26,381 nt of DNA from Caldilineaceae bacterium (GCA_026645575.1 JAPKMW010000131.1:1-26381), one strand, 5' to 3'; positions 11,574 to 22,045 are shown, numbered from the stretch's first letter. Notes: a model not told the origin generated them from the letters alone. Numbers and translations are program-made.

Positions 11574-14191
11574 GGCTTCGTACTCAGGATGGTCACGAAC
11601 GCATCGGTCAGCGGCATCTGCTGGCCGGCAGTGAACGCCTCGGCAAAACGTACAGCACCTAATTTACCACGTACGGTCGCCAATGCGATCTCGATTTGCG
11701 GTCGCATCGCGGCGCTCTGGAGTTGACCAACACGATTGCACATCTGTTTCGCCAGCCCAAATCGCATTGCGGCGAGCGGATAAGCTTGTTGTGCAACCGC
11801 TAGACGTGCAGCAACAAAGAGTAAATCAACAAATTCAAAGGTATACCAGGGTAATTTGACCTCAGCCGCCAAGCTTTGGGTCAACCACGTTTCGGCTTGG
11901 GGTAGATCACCGTTCCATAGAGCCAACTCAGCCAGAAAACCGTAGATACGGGCCAGAAATTCTTCGTTGCCTAAATGGCCGCAGAGGCTCAAACATTCGT
12001 CCAACAATCTGCGCGCTTCGGTGGCATTGCCCGTGTAAAGTGTCGCAATCGCCAACCGTGGCTGCCAGTCGCCAATCGCCAGACGGTTATTGGCGACGGT
12101 GGCAATCGTTACTGCTTCTTGATAAAACTGGTGCGCAACGCCAATGTCGCCGCGGATGAGCGCCAGCCGCCCCAAGTTACCGAGGGCATAGACAAGGAAG
12201 TCGCGATTCTCCAACTGCCGGAAGAGGCGCAGGCTTTCCTCCGAAAGTTGCAGCGCCTGCTCATAGGCCGCGCCAACTTGATCAGTCAGGCGAATGGCGT
12301 AACGAACCATAATCAGGGCTTGTAAATGGACGCCATCGGCAAAAAAGCCGAACGCTTCACTGATGGCTGGCGCATCATCATGCTCACGTAGCAATGCTAA
12401 TGCACGGTCAAATGCTGCGACCGACTGCTGTGGATCTGACACAGATACGGCAAAATAGAACCAAGCCGCCACACGCAAAAGCTTGAAGGAGGTTGTGTCA
12501 CGCAAATGAGCCAATTCCTGGCGGTAGTGTGCAATCGCTTGGAAGTTGTTCAGGGCGCGCCAGTAACGGTAGAGCGTAAGCAACAGCGCTAGGCGTAAAT
12601 CCGCCGGCAGTTGATGTAGATGGGGCTGCAACCGATCAAGCCACTGCGCACCTTCATACCAATGGGCGCGCGTATGCCAGGTATGACAGAGGGTCACGCC
12701 TAACCACGCCGCGTCAGCAAAGCGCCGTCGGTCGAATGTCCACTGCCAGGCGGCGCGCAGATTGTCATGCTCGCGTGCAAGACGAGCATACCAGAGCGCC
12801 GCTTCCGGCCCGCGCGACTTGTGATCGGTGGTGCGGGCAAGGTGCAGGTAATAGTGATAGTGCTGCTGCTGTAGTGATTCGATTTCCCCCGTAACAGCCA
12901 ATTGCTCCAACGCAAATTCGCGGATCGTCTCCAACAGGAAAAAGCGCTGTTCGCCATCGGCCAGGGTTTCGACACGCACCAAGCTTTTACCGATGAGGGA
13001 CTGGAGAATCTGACTGAAAGCTGTGGTGGTCGCGATCGCTTCAACCGCAGCCAGATCAAACCCGCCGACAAAGACGCCCAGTTGCCGGAAAAGGGTCTGC
13101 TCGGCTTCGTTGAGCAAGGCATAACTGCGTTCGATGGCAAGACGCAAAGTACGATGTTGTGGTGGCAGATCGTGGGCGCCATTGGTCAGCAGATCAAGCG
13201 GGCGGCGCTGTAGTTGACTCAGCAACTGCGCCGGTAAAAAAAGTTCAATCTGCGCTGCGCACAGTTCCAACGCCAACGGCAGACAGTCGAGCCGAGTGCA
13301 GATGTTCGTTATCGTTGTACGATTTTCGTCGGTGAGGCGAAAGTCTTCATCCACGGTTAGGGCGCGCTGGGTAAAAAGGTCAACGGCGGCAGCCAGCTCA
13401 AGCGGCGGCACCTTGCAGCGCTGTTCGGCGCGCAGATGGAGCCGTTCCCGACTGGTGGCCAGGATGGTGACGCCCGGGCATTCCGCCAACAGCGTGGCGA
13501 TCAGCGCGGCGGCGCCTTCGATCTGTTCCAAATTGTCCAGAACCAGGAGAAATTGTCGATAGCGCAAGCGTTCGATCAATCTGCTTTGCGGCGGCTTGTT
13601 GCTGGCGTCGCCCGGCGCCACGGCGGCGACAATGGCGGCGGCCATCAGCGTGGCATCGTTGATCGGCGCCAGCGGCACAAAGCGTGCGCCGTCGCGATAG
13701 TGGCGTTGCCCATGCTCAGCGACGGCCAGCGCCAACGTCGTTTTGCCCACTCCCGGCGGCCCCACCAAGGTCAGCAAGCGCCCCTGATGGCCGCGTAGCC
13801 GATTGGCGAGTTGGTCTACCAGTGGATCGCGTCCGATCAGGGCAACAGGCAGCGCGGGAAGGCTAGGCGCGGTGGCGTTGTTGCCGTTGATAATAGGCGC
13901 TTTGTGTGTATGCGGGGCAAGGGTTGTCGCCGGTAACACCTGACCACGGGCAAAGGCGGCGGCCTCTATCAGCTTTGTCGTCGTTCGGGGGTCATCCTGG
14001 AGGCCCAACGCCGGAATAAAGCGCTGGATTACGGCATCGAGATCCGGCTGACGTTGGGCTTTTTCCAGGCCGGAGATGAGTGAGTCGCTGTAGCCAAGCG
14101 CGGCGGCCAGATCGCGCTGGGTCATGCCGGCGCGTTTGCGCAGTTGTTTTAACAGATCGCCAAAGGGTAGGGTAGTGGTTGTTGGTCGCAT
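11570..14191 (-). CDS. XRE-HTH / NB-ARC STAND regulator with C-terminal TPR-like region (regulator 2)
   Basis: This 873-residue paralog of regulator 1 (5839-8511) has the XRE helix-turn-helix at ~10-61, a variable linker at ~84-115, an NB-ARC ATPase with Walker A GPPGVGKT at 144-151, Walker B LLVLDNLEQ near 215-223 and TSRERL, and a long helical C-terminal half compatible with TPR repeats. The HTH and ATPase parts are almost the same as in regulator 1, down to long runs of DNA; the C-terminal half is much more divergent, as if the sensor changed while the DNA-binding and switch parts were kept. The frame opens at 14245, but the ATG at 14191 has GGAG 9 nt upstream and matches regulator 1. It overlaps the sulfotransferase stop by 4 nt, tail to tail. 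Confidence 0.88.
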   Translation of the reverse strand: MRPTTTTLPFGDLLKQLRKRAGMTQRDLAAALGYSDSLISGLEKAQRQPDLDAVIQRFIPALGLQDDPRTTTKLIEAAAFARGQVLPATTLAPHTHKAPIINGNNATAPSLPALPVALIGRDPLVDQLANRLRGHQGRLLTLVGPPGVGKTTLALAVAEHGQRHYRDGARFVPLAPINDATLMAAAIVAAVAPGDASNKPPQSRLIERLRYRQFLLVLDNLEQIEGAAALIATLLAECPGVTILATSRERLHLRAEQRCKVPPLELAAAVDLFTQRALTVDEDFRLTDENRTTITNICTRLDCLPLALELCAAQIELFLPAQLLSQLQRRPLDLLTNGAHDLPPQHRTLRLAIERSYALLNEAEQTLFRQLGVFVGGFDLAAVEAIATTTAFSQILQSLIGKSLVRVETLADGEQRFFLLETIREFALEQLAVTGEIESLQQQHYHYYLHLARTTDHKSRGPEAALWYARLAREHDNLRAAWQWTFDRRRFADAAWLGVTLCHTWHTRAHWYEGAQWLDRLQPHLHQLPADLRLALLLTLYRYWRALNNFQAIAHYRQELAHLRDTTSFKLLRVAAWFYFAVSVSDPQQSVAAFDRALALLREHDDAPAISEAFGFFADGVHLQALIMVRYAIRLTDQVGAAYEQALQLSEESLRLFRQLENRDFLVYALGNLGRLALIRGDIGVAHQFYQEAVTIATVANNRLAIGDWQPRLAIATLYTGNATEARRLLDECLSLCGHLGNEEFLARIYGFLAELALWNGDLPQAETWLTQSLAAEVKLPWYTFEFVDLLFVAARLAVAQQAYPLAAMRFGLAKQMCNRVGQLQSAAMRPQIEIALATVRGKLGAVRFAEAFTAGQQMPLTDAFVTILSTKP

Positions 14192-14280
14192 ATCGCTTCG
14201 CTCCGGGTGTAAGATCGCTGCCGACCAGTTTACTATACCTGGCAAAAATACTAAAACCGCATAATTCTACTTACACCGGT

Positions 14281-15558
14281 TTATCGCTTTTGTGGACGTT
14301 TGGTGAACCAGACAATACAAGCCATGAGCAAGGTAATAACAATAAAGAGATCCAGCGCCGGTGTATAGCTGCCCAGGAAATCTTTGCTGAGACCCAACGG
14401 AAACGCGCCCAGCGCGGTGCCGCCGGTGGCGCCGAGGGTGGTCACGCCGCGGATCGACCCCAGGTGTTGGCGTCCAAAATATTTGGCCCACAACACGGCA
14501 TCGATCACGCGAAAACTACCGCTGCACAGCCCCATACAGATGCCGTAGAGAACGCCGTGCCAGGTCACGTGCATCACCTGAACCAGAAACAGGGTAAAGG
14601 CCAACAGTAACATCAGCCCCGCCAGCAGAAAGCGCGCCGAAAAGCGATCCAACAAGCGCCCCATGATGAGGTTGCCGGCAATCGAGGCAAAGGCGACGAC
14701 CTGAAAGATGCTCACCGCTGCATCCCGCCCCAAGCCACCCTCAACAAAGAGCGAGGTTTGATGAAAGACCAGCCCCGCCGTGATCATCGCCGTGGCGGAT
14801 AGGGCGGCGGCAAAGATCCAGAAAGCGCGAGTCTGGCGTGCCTCCGGCAGCGTCCAATTGACTTCATTGTCCTGTTCGCCCCTTTGGTATGTTTGCACAA
14901 CCCCAGCTTCGGTCGGGGCATCGCCATCAGGATGCAAACCATAGAGTTCGGGCTTATCGCGGTAGAAGAGCCAGCCTAGTGGCAACATAATGACCCAGAC
15001 CAACAGACCAAAAGCCATCCACGCGCCCCGCCAGGCGAACTGGTCGATCAAAAACTCACCCAGCGGTGGATAGATAAAGAGGCTGATTGCCAGACTCTGG
15101 CCGGCCAGCCCCATGACAAAGCCCCGCTTGCGGATAAACCACTGGGTGATGAGCGTCGTGCTGGTTAAGTGCATGGCGCCGAAACCCAGAAAGCGTAGGG
15201 CCAACAAGGCCAACAGCAAGGTCACCAGCCCCTGGGCGCTGCCCATGGCCAGACAGGAGAGGCCAAAGCCCAGCGTCACTGCCAGCATCAGGCGCCGGGC
15301 GCCATAGCGGTCAATTGCTTTGCCCACCAGCGGCAATAGAAAGGCTGCGCCGAGCGTCGCCATGCCATAGAGCAGGGAGAGCGTTGCTTTCGAGAGCTGT
15401 AGCTCCCGCTCAAATGAATCAATAAACAAGCCAAAGGTAAAGGTCTGGCTCGGCCCCATCATCACACTGCCCCAGGTGCCGACGGCCAAAATCACCCAGC
15501 CATAGAAAAAGGGAATCGCGTTGATCAACCGGCTGTTACGTTGAACCTGCGTTGCCAT
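14281..15558 (-). CDS. MFS transporter
   Basis: This 425-residue integral membrane protein has about 12 hydrophobic segments and starts FFYGWVILAVGTWGSVMMGP, as many monocarboxylate/oxalate-type MFS porters do. The loop after helix 2 is GKAIDRYGARRLML, a match to the MFS loop 2-3 motif, and GRLLDRFSARFLLAG is its repeat in the second half. Substrate cannot be assigned; the resemblance to the oxalate/formate and monocarboxylate group is an impression. The frame opens at 15618, but that stretch lies in a hairpin; MATQVQRN at 15558, with AAAGAG upstream, is the better start. It is downstream of and co-directional with the nucleoside hydrolase but separated by a strong hairpin, so co-transcription is uncertain. 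Confidence 0.85.
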   Translation of the reverse strand: MATQVQRNSRLINAIPFFYGWVILAVGTWGSVMMGPSQTFTFGLFIDSFERELQLSKATLSLLYGMATLGAAFLLPLVGKAIDRYGARRLMLAVTLGFGLSCLAMGSAQGLVTLLLALLALRFLGFGAMHLTSTTLITQWFIRKRGFVMGLAGQSLAISLFIYPPLGEFLIDQFAWRGAWMAFGLLVWVIMLPLGWLFYRDKPELYGLHPDGDAPTEAGVVQTYQRGEQDNEVNWTLPEARQTRAFWIFAAALSATAMITAGLVFHQTSLFVEGGLGRDAAVSIFQVVAFASIAGNLIMGRLLDRFSARFLLAGLMLLLAFTLFLVQVMHVTWHGVLYGICMGLCSGSFRVIDAVLWAKYFGRQHLGSIRGVTTLGATGGTALGAFPLGLSKDFLGSYTPALDLFIVITLLMACIVWFTKRPQKR

Positions 15559-15585
15559 AGCCCATCTCTTTCCATCCACAATGAC

Positions 15586-15646
15586 CCGCGCTGAGCCAGT
15601 CCGTGACTGGTGACCCAACCGCCAGTCACGGACTGGCTCAGCGCGG
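15586..15646 (-). terminator. Perfect 25-bp hairpin after the nucleoside hydrolase gene
   Basis: 15586-15610 and 15622-15646 are perfect reverse complements around an 11-nt loop. The stem begins 2 bp after the hydrolase stop codon and lies between it and the MFS start. There is no clear U-tract after the stem, so it may act as mRNA end protection or be a repeat element rather than an intrinsic terminator. Confidence 0.65.
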
Positions 15647-15648
15647 AA

Positions 15649-16602
15649 TTAGGCTGCCGCCAGGATATGGTCACGGTAGAGCGCAAGCAACCCTTCGGCG
15701 TTTACATCCAGACAGACATTAACCGGGCGGTGTGTTGACCAGTCATTGGGGCGCGACCAATGTCTACGCCGATCCATCAGCGTATGTCCCCGTGCCACCC
15801 CTTCGGTCAAAACGCGAATGGCGCCCTGTTGGGTCTGGAAGAGGCTTGGGTCGATCAAGTAGGCAATGGCCGAAGGGTCATGGGTATGGGCAGCGTACAT
15901 CTGATGCACCTTCTCATGAAATTCGAGATAGAAGCGGCAGATGTCATAGATATAGATACCCGTCTTGCGGTTGGGGCTGCAGAGCGCCGCCAGATAGGGT
16001 TCATCCATGATCACCTTGGTGGTGACATCCAGCCCCACCATTGTCACCGGCCAATCGGCGGTAAAGATCACATCGGCGGCATGAGGGTCGTTATAGATGT
16101 TGGCCTCGGCGGCGGGATTGACATTGCCGTTGACCGTCGCCGCGCCGCCCATGACGACCACCTCAGCCACGTTTTGGGCAATGCGTGGCTCCAACATGAG
16201 CGCTAGAGCGATGTTGGTCAAAGGGCCGACCGGCACTAGCGTAATCTCGCCCGGATTCGCCATGATCGTGTCCACAATAAATTGCGCCGCTGATTGGGGT
16301 ACCGCCTGGTTTACCGGCGCTGGTTCGGCAATATCACCCAGGCCGTCAGCGCCATGTACAAAAGCCGCCGGGCCACGGAATGGAAGATGCAATGGTCGTT
16401 CAGCGCCGTGGGCGACAGGAATGTGGCTGGCATTGGCAAATTCTACTAAGTGCAAAGCGTTACGGGTCGCCACCGGCGTTGTCACATTGCCAAAGATTGT
16501 GGTCAGCCCCACAACCTCTAAGGCCGGCGCAGCCAGGGCAAAGAGGATCGCCATCGCGTCGTCAATGCCCGGATCGGTGTCGATGATGATTTTCTTGGGC
16601 AT
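15649..16602 (-). CDS. Inosine-uridine preferring nucleoside hydrolase family protein
   Basis: This 317-residue protein has the hallmark N-terminal calcium site DTDPGIDD at residues 8-15. Other family features are GLTTIFGNV, VPVGPLTNIALAL, VVMGGA followed by EANIYNDPHAA, and an active-site His in HDPSAIAYLIDP. Members hydrolyse the N-glycosidic bond of ribonucleosides to base and ribose in purine and pyrimidine salvage; base specificity cannot be read here. A 36-bp hairpin lies just upstream of the start (16622-16697) and another follows the stop. The MFS gene downstream on the same strand could take up its substrate or product, a guess from position only. Confidence 0.92.
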   Translation of the reverse strand: MPKKIIIDTDPGIDDAMAILFALAAPALEVVGLTTIFGNVTTPVATRNALHLVEFANASHIPVAHGAERPLHLPFRGPAAFVHGADGLGDIAEPAPVNQAVPQSAAQFIVDTIMANPGEITLVPVGPLTNIALALMLEPRIAQNVAEVVVMGGAATVNGNVNPAAEANIYNDPHAADVIFTADWPVTMVGLDVTTKVIMDEPYLAALCSPNRKTGIYIYDICRFYLEFHEKVHQMYAAHTHDPSAIAYLIDPSLFQTQQGAIRVLTEGVARGHTLMDRRRHWSRPNDWSTHRPVNVCLDVNAEGLLALYRDHILAAA

Positions 16603-16621
16603 GAAAGTTCCTCGATAAAAT

Positions 16622-16697
16622 GAGATTGAGAGAGTAGGAGATTGAGAGATTGGGTGTCAAGCGACACAATCTCTTAATCTCCTACTCTCTCAATCTC
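16622..16697 (-). repeat. Long near-perfect hairpin between the PpiC and nucleoside hydrolase genes
   Basis: Arms 16622-16651 and 16668-16697 pair over 30 nt with one mismatch, and an inner GTGTC/GACAC stem (16654-16658 and 16663-16667) closes a 4-nt loop. The arms are built of GAGATTGAGAG-like words that also occur at 26222-26232 and 26297-26307. It starts 33 bp after the PpiC stop codon. Confidence 0.8.
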
Positions 16698-16729
16698 TTG
16701 TTGATATACAATTGTTTACCAGCGGTTGT

Positions 16730-18370
16730 TTACCGCAAGTCTCTTGGCAACAGCGCGGTTAGGTCATCGGGCCGCTCAATTTCAGTTGCGGTCTTTGCCT
16801 CATTCAGCCAGCTTTGATACGCCTGTTGGCGCTCTTGTTCTAACTGATTGGGATCTTTGGGGCGGTTTTCATCTTTTTCCAGAACTTCGATGATGTGATA
16901 CCCAAACTCGCTCTTGATTGGCTCGCTGATTTGGCCGATTTCCAGCGAGAACGCGGCTTCCTCAAAAGGCGGCACCATGCGACCTTTGCCGAACCAATCC
17001 AGATCGCCCCCTTGGGCGCCGGAGCCGGTATCATCGCTATACTGACGTGCCAACGTGTCAAAACTTTCACCAGCCAGCAACCGTTGGCGAATTTCGTTGG
17101 CCAACGCCAACGCTTCGGCATCGGTGCGCTCGACCGGCGTCGGCGGCGCGATGGGTGTTACCGGCGTTGTTGCCGTAATCGCAGGCGCATCAGTGACAGT
17201 CGTTGTTGCCGTCACGCCAGCCGTCGCCGTTACCGCCACGTCCGCGGTCACCGGTGTTGTCACTGTCGTTGCCGGCGCCGCCGTTACAACCGCCGTGGCC
17301 GTGGTTGGCGCGGTTGCCGTAACAGGAGCGCTCTCCGCAACCGCCGGCGTGGTCGTTGTGGCTGTCGTGCCGGTCACAGCCGCCGTCGTTGTTGGGACGC
17401 TTGGGCTGACCGGGGCCGTCGCCGTGGTGGCCGCCGTATCGGTGATGGCAATGGGCGCTGTAATCGTACCCGTATCAGTAATGCTCACCGTGGGGGTCAT
17501 CACCCGGATCAGGATGTGGCGGGCACGAACCTGCGTTTCACTCGCCGTGACCTTTTCCTCACCAATCGCCTTGCTCACCTTGTCAGCCAGCAGCCGCGCC
17601 CGGATCACTTCCCGGTAGCCGGCTAGGTCAACACTGTTGAGGTTAGACAGCCCTTCCTCTAACTGGGTTTTCCCTTCTTCGTACCCGGTGGTACTCAGGA
17701 CAGCACTGGTTGGCAACGGCTCCGGCGTGGGGGATGGCGTCGCTGTGGCCGTGACAATCAGATTGGCGTCGATAGTGGGCGTGGGCGTGGGCGTCCAAAG
17801 GGTAGCCGTGGCTGTGGCGCTGGCTGCGGCTTCGGCCGTCGAAGTCGCTTGCGGCTCAGTGACAGCATTGCGGCCACGGGCGATTTCTTCGCGTAGCGCT
17901 TCCTCGACTTCTTCATCACTCACCGTAATCGAACGGGTGACGGCTTCTCTGGCAACGATGCGCTCGTCGATCATTTTATCCAGCACACCGACAGCCAGCG
18001 CAAAGGGGCTGGCGAGTTGACCCTGAAGCTGATTGATCTGTTGGGCAAAGAACTGCTGACCAAATTGCTCCTGGAGTTGCTGCATATTGATCAGTTGATT
18101 CTGCATCTGGCTGCGTTCCAGGCGCATCCGCTGCCAGAAATCTTTAGTAACAATGGGTTCCCCAGCGACAGTTGCGACGGTCGAATTGGGGATATAGGCA
18201 AACTGGTAAACGGCGCCGGCGATGATCAGCAACAACGCCAGCCCAAGCGCCGCCCCCGTCCACATATAGAGGACGCGATGGCGCTCACGGTCACGTTGAC
18301 GGAGCCGAATCTCTTTGCGCGTTAACTCTCGTTGTGCTTCTTCTTCGACGCGATTCTTTCGCTTCGCCAT
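16730..18370 (-). CDS. Membrane-anchored PpiC/parvulin-type peptidyl-prolyl isomerase with a low-complexity insertion
   Basis: This 546-residue extracytoplasmic folding factor starts with a short basic, charged cytoplasmic segment (1-37) and a transmembrane helix at ~38-58. A SurA-N-like helical domain follows at ~60-270, itself holding a Thr/Pro/Ala-rich stretch at ~174-225. The parvulin domain begins with VRARHILI at 281-288, is broken by a ~120-residue Thr/Ala/Val/Pro-rich run (about 292-413), and resumes with [20 protein letters not shown], then [32 protein letters not shown] and [12 protein letters not shown]. The catalytic core is complete apart from the insertion. The ATG is 3 bp after the rpsR stop, so it is probably co-transcribed with rpsF and rpsR. 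Confidence 0.88.
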   Translation of the reverse strand: MAKRKNRVEEEAQRELTRKEIRLRQRDRERHRVLYMWTGAALGLALLLIIAGAVYQFAYIPNSTVATVAGEPIVTKDFWQRMRLERSQMQNQLINMQQLQEQFGQQFFAQQINQLQGQLASPFALAVGVLDKMIDERIVAREAVTRSITVSDEEVEEALREEIARGRNAVTEPQATSTAEAAASATATATLWTPTPTPTIDANLIVTATATPSPTPEPLPTSAVLSTTGYEEGKTQLEEGLSNLNSVDLAGYREVIRARLLADKVSKAIGEEKVTASETQVRARHILIRVMTPTVSITDTGTITAPIAITDTAATTATAPVSPSVPTTTAAVTGTTATTTTPAVAESAPVTATAPTTATAVVTAAPATTVTTPVTADVAVTATAGVTATTTVTDAPAITATTPVTPIAPPTPVERTDAEALALANEIRQRLLAGESFDTLARQYSDDTGSGAQGGDLDWFGKGRMVPPFEEAAFSLEIGQISEPIKSEFGYHIIEVLEKDENRPKDPNQLEQERQQAYQSWLNEAKTATEIERPDDLTALLPRDLR

Positions 18371-18373
18371 ATC

Positions 18374-18748
18374 TTACCTGCGCTTTCGCACAATGCGGCT
18401 TTGGTCAGCGGTGTAAGGCAACAGGGCAAGATGACGGGCGCGCTTAATGGCGGTGACAATACGGCGTTGAACTTTAGCGCTGACGCGAGTCTTGCGGCGG
18501 GAGAGAATGCGACCGCGGCCATCAATAAAACGGGTCAACATGGCAACGTTTTTGTAATCAATGTCGTCAATGCGAATGTTAGAACCAATGCGACGGGGGC
18601 GGCTCACCGAATCGGGTGAAAATTCGGTGGGGACGTTGTACTCACCATCATCGCCTTCGACCCTGTCATTGACCGGCTGTTGCGGACGACTGGGCCGGCG
18701 TTGCTCCTGGCGCGCCGGGCGGCGTGTTTCTTCTGCTTGCTCACTCAT
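18374..18748 (-). CDS. rpsR: 30S ribosomal protein bS18, with N-terminal extension
   Basis: Residues ~58-124 ([20 protein letters not shown], then [20 protein letters not shown], then [13 protein letters not shown]) are a clear bS18 core, which binds 16S rRNA next to bS6. The protein has 124 residues against the usual 75-90; residues 1-55 are an Arg/Pro/Gln- and acid-rich, probably disordered extension. It follows rpsF on the same strand, with 147 bp of spacer DNA where ssb is often encoded, and precedes the PpiC gene by 3 bp. Confidence 0.96.
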   Translation of the reverse strand: MSEQAEETRRPARQEQRRPSRPQQPVNDRVEGDDGEYNVPTEFSPDSVSRPRRIGSNIRIDDIDYKNVAMLTRFIDGRGRILSRRKTRVSAKVQRRIVTAIKRARHLALLPYTADQSRIVRKRR

Positions 18749-18778
18749 AATTCTTCCCTTGCATCAAATAATCAATAG

Positions 18779-18895
18779 AATAGACCGACTGTGGACTGCG
18801 CAACTGCGAACTACTAATTATCAGTAGATCGCAATGGAGCCGAGATGGCAATAGCCTGACTCTGAACTTTGGACTATGGGACTGTGAACTACTAC
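18779..18895. repeat. RACT-rich repeat-like spacer between rpsF and rpsR
   Basis: The spacer holds two runs of GACT/AACT words spaced 6-9 nt apart. The first run begins ATAGACCGACT (18780-18790), and the same 11 bases start a similar run at 21728. No open frame for ssb or any other protein is present. Confidence 0.55.
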
Positions 18896-19213
18896 TTATT
18901 CGTCGGTGCGGATAACCAGGTAGCGGATCACATCTTCATTCAGGCGCAGAAAGCGCTCCACTTCATTGGCGCCTGTTGCCGGCATCTGAAAGCGTTGCAA
19001 CATATAGTGGCCGTTAAAGTGGCGCTTGATGGGGTAGGCGAGGTTGCGTCGGCCCCACGGCTCGGTCGCCGTGATCTGACCGCCATAGGTGGTGACGGTT
19101 TGGACAAAACGGCCATTCAAGGCGTTGAGACCCTCTTCGTCCAGCCCGGATTGGGCAATGTAGACAACTTCATAGGCGTGCAGATCGACTGCACTGCTTG
19201 TTACTTCACTCAT
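18896..19213 (-). CDS. rpsF: 30S ribosomal protein bS6
   Basis: This 105-residue protein has the bS6 fold pattern: YEVVYIAQSGLDEEGLNALN, then GGQITATEPWGRRNLAYPIK and GHYMLQRFQMP, ending EVERFLRLNEDVIRYLVIR. It binds bS18 and the central domain of 16S rRNA. The frame opens at 19315, but AAGGAG lies 9 nt before the ATG at 19213 (MSEVTSSAVD), and the upstream part would translate a structured leader. It is the first gene of the rpsF-rpsR-PpiC unit. The leader at 19236-19330 probably mediates autoregulation. Confidence 0.96.
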   Translation of the reverse strand: MSEVTSSAVDLHAYEVVYIAQSGLDEEGLNALNGRFVQTVTTYGGQITATEPWGRRNLAYPIKRHFNGHYMLQRFQMPATGANEVERFLRLNEDVIRYLVIRTDE

Positions 19214-19235
19214 GCAAAGAAACTCCTTTTTGCTT

Positions 19236-19330
19236 GGTTCGTTACCGAACCTTTTACTTTCTCTGGAGAGGCCCGCAGGACCATCCTGCGAACAGAAAGA
19301 ACGAGGGTCGGCCAAAGCCGCCGCCCTCGT
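19236..19330 (-). promoter_or_regulatory. Structured leader RNA upstream of rpsF (candidate S6:S18 autoregulatory leader)
   Basis: On the minus strand three hairpins lie in a row before the rpsF ribosome binding site: one at 19330-19301 with a 7-bp ACGAGGG/CCCTCGT stem and an inner CGGC/GCCG stem; one at 19290-19274 with a 7-bp stem and 3-nt loop; and one at 19251-19236 with a 6-bp GGTTCG/CGAACC stem and a GTAA (GNRA-type) loop. S6:S18 complexes are known to bind leader RNAs of this operon in many bacteria. The match to that specific motif was not tested. Confidence 0.55.
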
Positions 19331-19418
19331 TGCAAGCCATCAGACAGTTTACCATAATTCGGCCAAAATGCAAAAAAAACGTTTCTGATGGCGGTAATTA
19401 AGTTTTGGGGAGAATGAC

Positions 19419-19489
19419 GTAGAGGCATCCCCTTGCGGGTGCCCTGGTGTGGTTTCAAGACCGGGGCACCCGCAAGGGGATGCCCCTAC
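19419..19489 (-). terminator. Near-perfect 30-bp hairpin after the FAS1/LysM gene
   Basis: Arms 19419-19448 and 19460-19489 pair over 30 nt with two mismatches and an 11-nt loop. It lies 30 bp downstream of the stop of the FAS1 gene. The arms are GC-rich and no U-tract follows. Confidence 0.7.
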
Positions 19490-19518
19490 AGATAGCTACT
19501 TTGGTTTTTTGAAATTGC

Positions 19519-21546
<2,028 letters not shown>

Positions 21547-21993
21547 TATCTACCTCCAATAACATGAATGTGAGCAATTCTTTTGCGCTGTATCATAGCT
21601 AGAACAATGAGTTTTTTGATGTCATTCAACAGACGCAACTGCGACGTTTACGCAACGTCATTCAGCATTGATTGACTAAATTTTATTTTTACGCCAGTTC
21701 AATAGACCGCAACGCAACCGAAGTAACATAGACCGACTCTGGGCTACGCGACTAAGCGACTACGGACTACGAAGGTTCTATTTCTGCGCGCATGACCGGA
21801 TGGGATAAGCCACAAGCGATTATTATACTGTGTTTACAAAAGACCGGCAAAAATCTATTTGATCCAGATTTTACATTCTTTGTATTTCCACCCCGTTCCT
21901 AACGTAACCTTTGTGCTACGGCAAACTAACGAATCTCTATTGTATACGGCCAAACAGAATCAGAAGATATGCTTTTGGCTAGTGACCGGTTCA
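21547..21993. other. Gene-free region upstream of the FAS1/LysM gene
   Basis: This stretch has no convincing gene. It holds the promoter region of the minus-strand FAS1/LysM gene and, at about 21704-21775, repeat-like DNA with AATAGACCG and ATAGACCGACT followed by spaced GACT words, related to the rpsF-rpsR spacer. The rest is A/T-rich DNA without recognisable structure. Confidence 0.6.
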
Positions 21994-22040
21994 TTGGCCG
22001 ATTCGTTGGTTGAGTTTGTCGAAACCAACGAATCGGCCAA
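21994..22040 (-). terminator. Perfect 18-bp hairpin after the Ig-like-repeat gene
   Basis: 21994-22011 and 22023-22040 are perfect reverse complements around the 11-nt loop GAGTTTGTCGA. It begins 5 bp after the stop codon at 22046. No U-tract follows on the minus strand. The loop resembles the GAGCTTGTCGA-type sequence of hairpins dispersed in many bacterial genomes. Confidence 0.7.
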
Positions 22041-22045
22041 CCCCT

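Noticed and set aside
14286..14298. TTTTGTGGACG near the end of the MFS gene as a further operator copy for regulator 2
   Set aside because: It has a single imperfect octamer, no CGCTTG or promoter boxes, lies in coding sequence and is downstream-facing.
16622..16697. Possible CRISPR-like repeats from GAGATTGAGAG words
   Set aside because: The words form one hairpin; there is no regular repeat-spacer pattern and no cas gene in the window.
16895..17626. Long plus-strand open frames opposite the PpiC gene, Arg- or Val-rich (16895-17626 and 17055-17618)
   Set aside because: They are antisense to the Thr/Ala/Val repeat codons of a well-supported gene; low complexity explains both frames.
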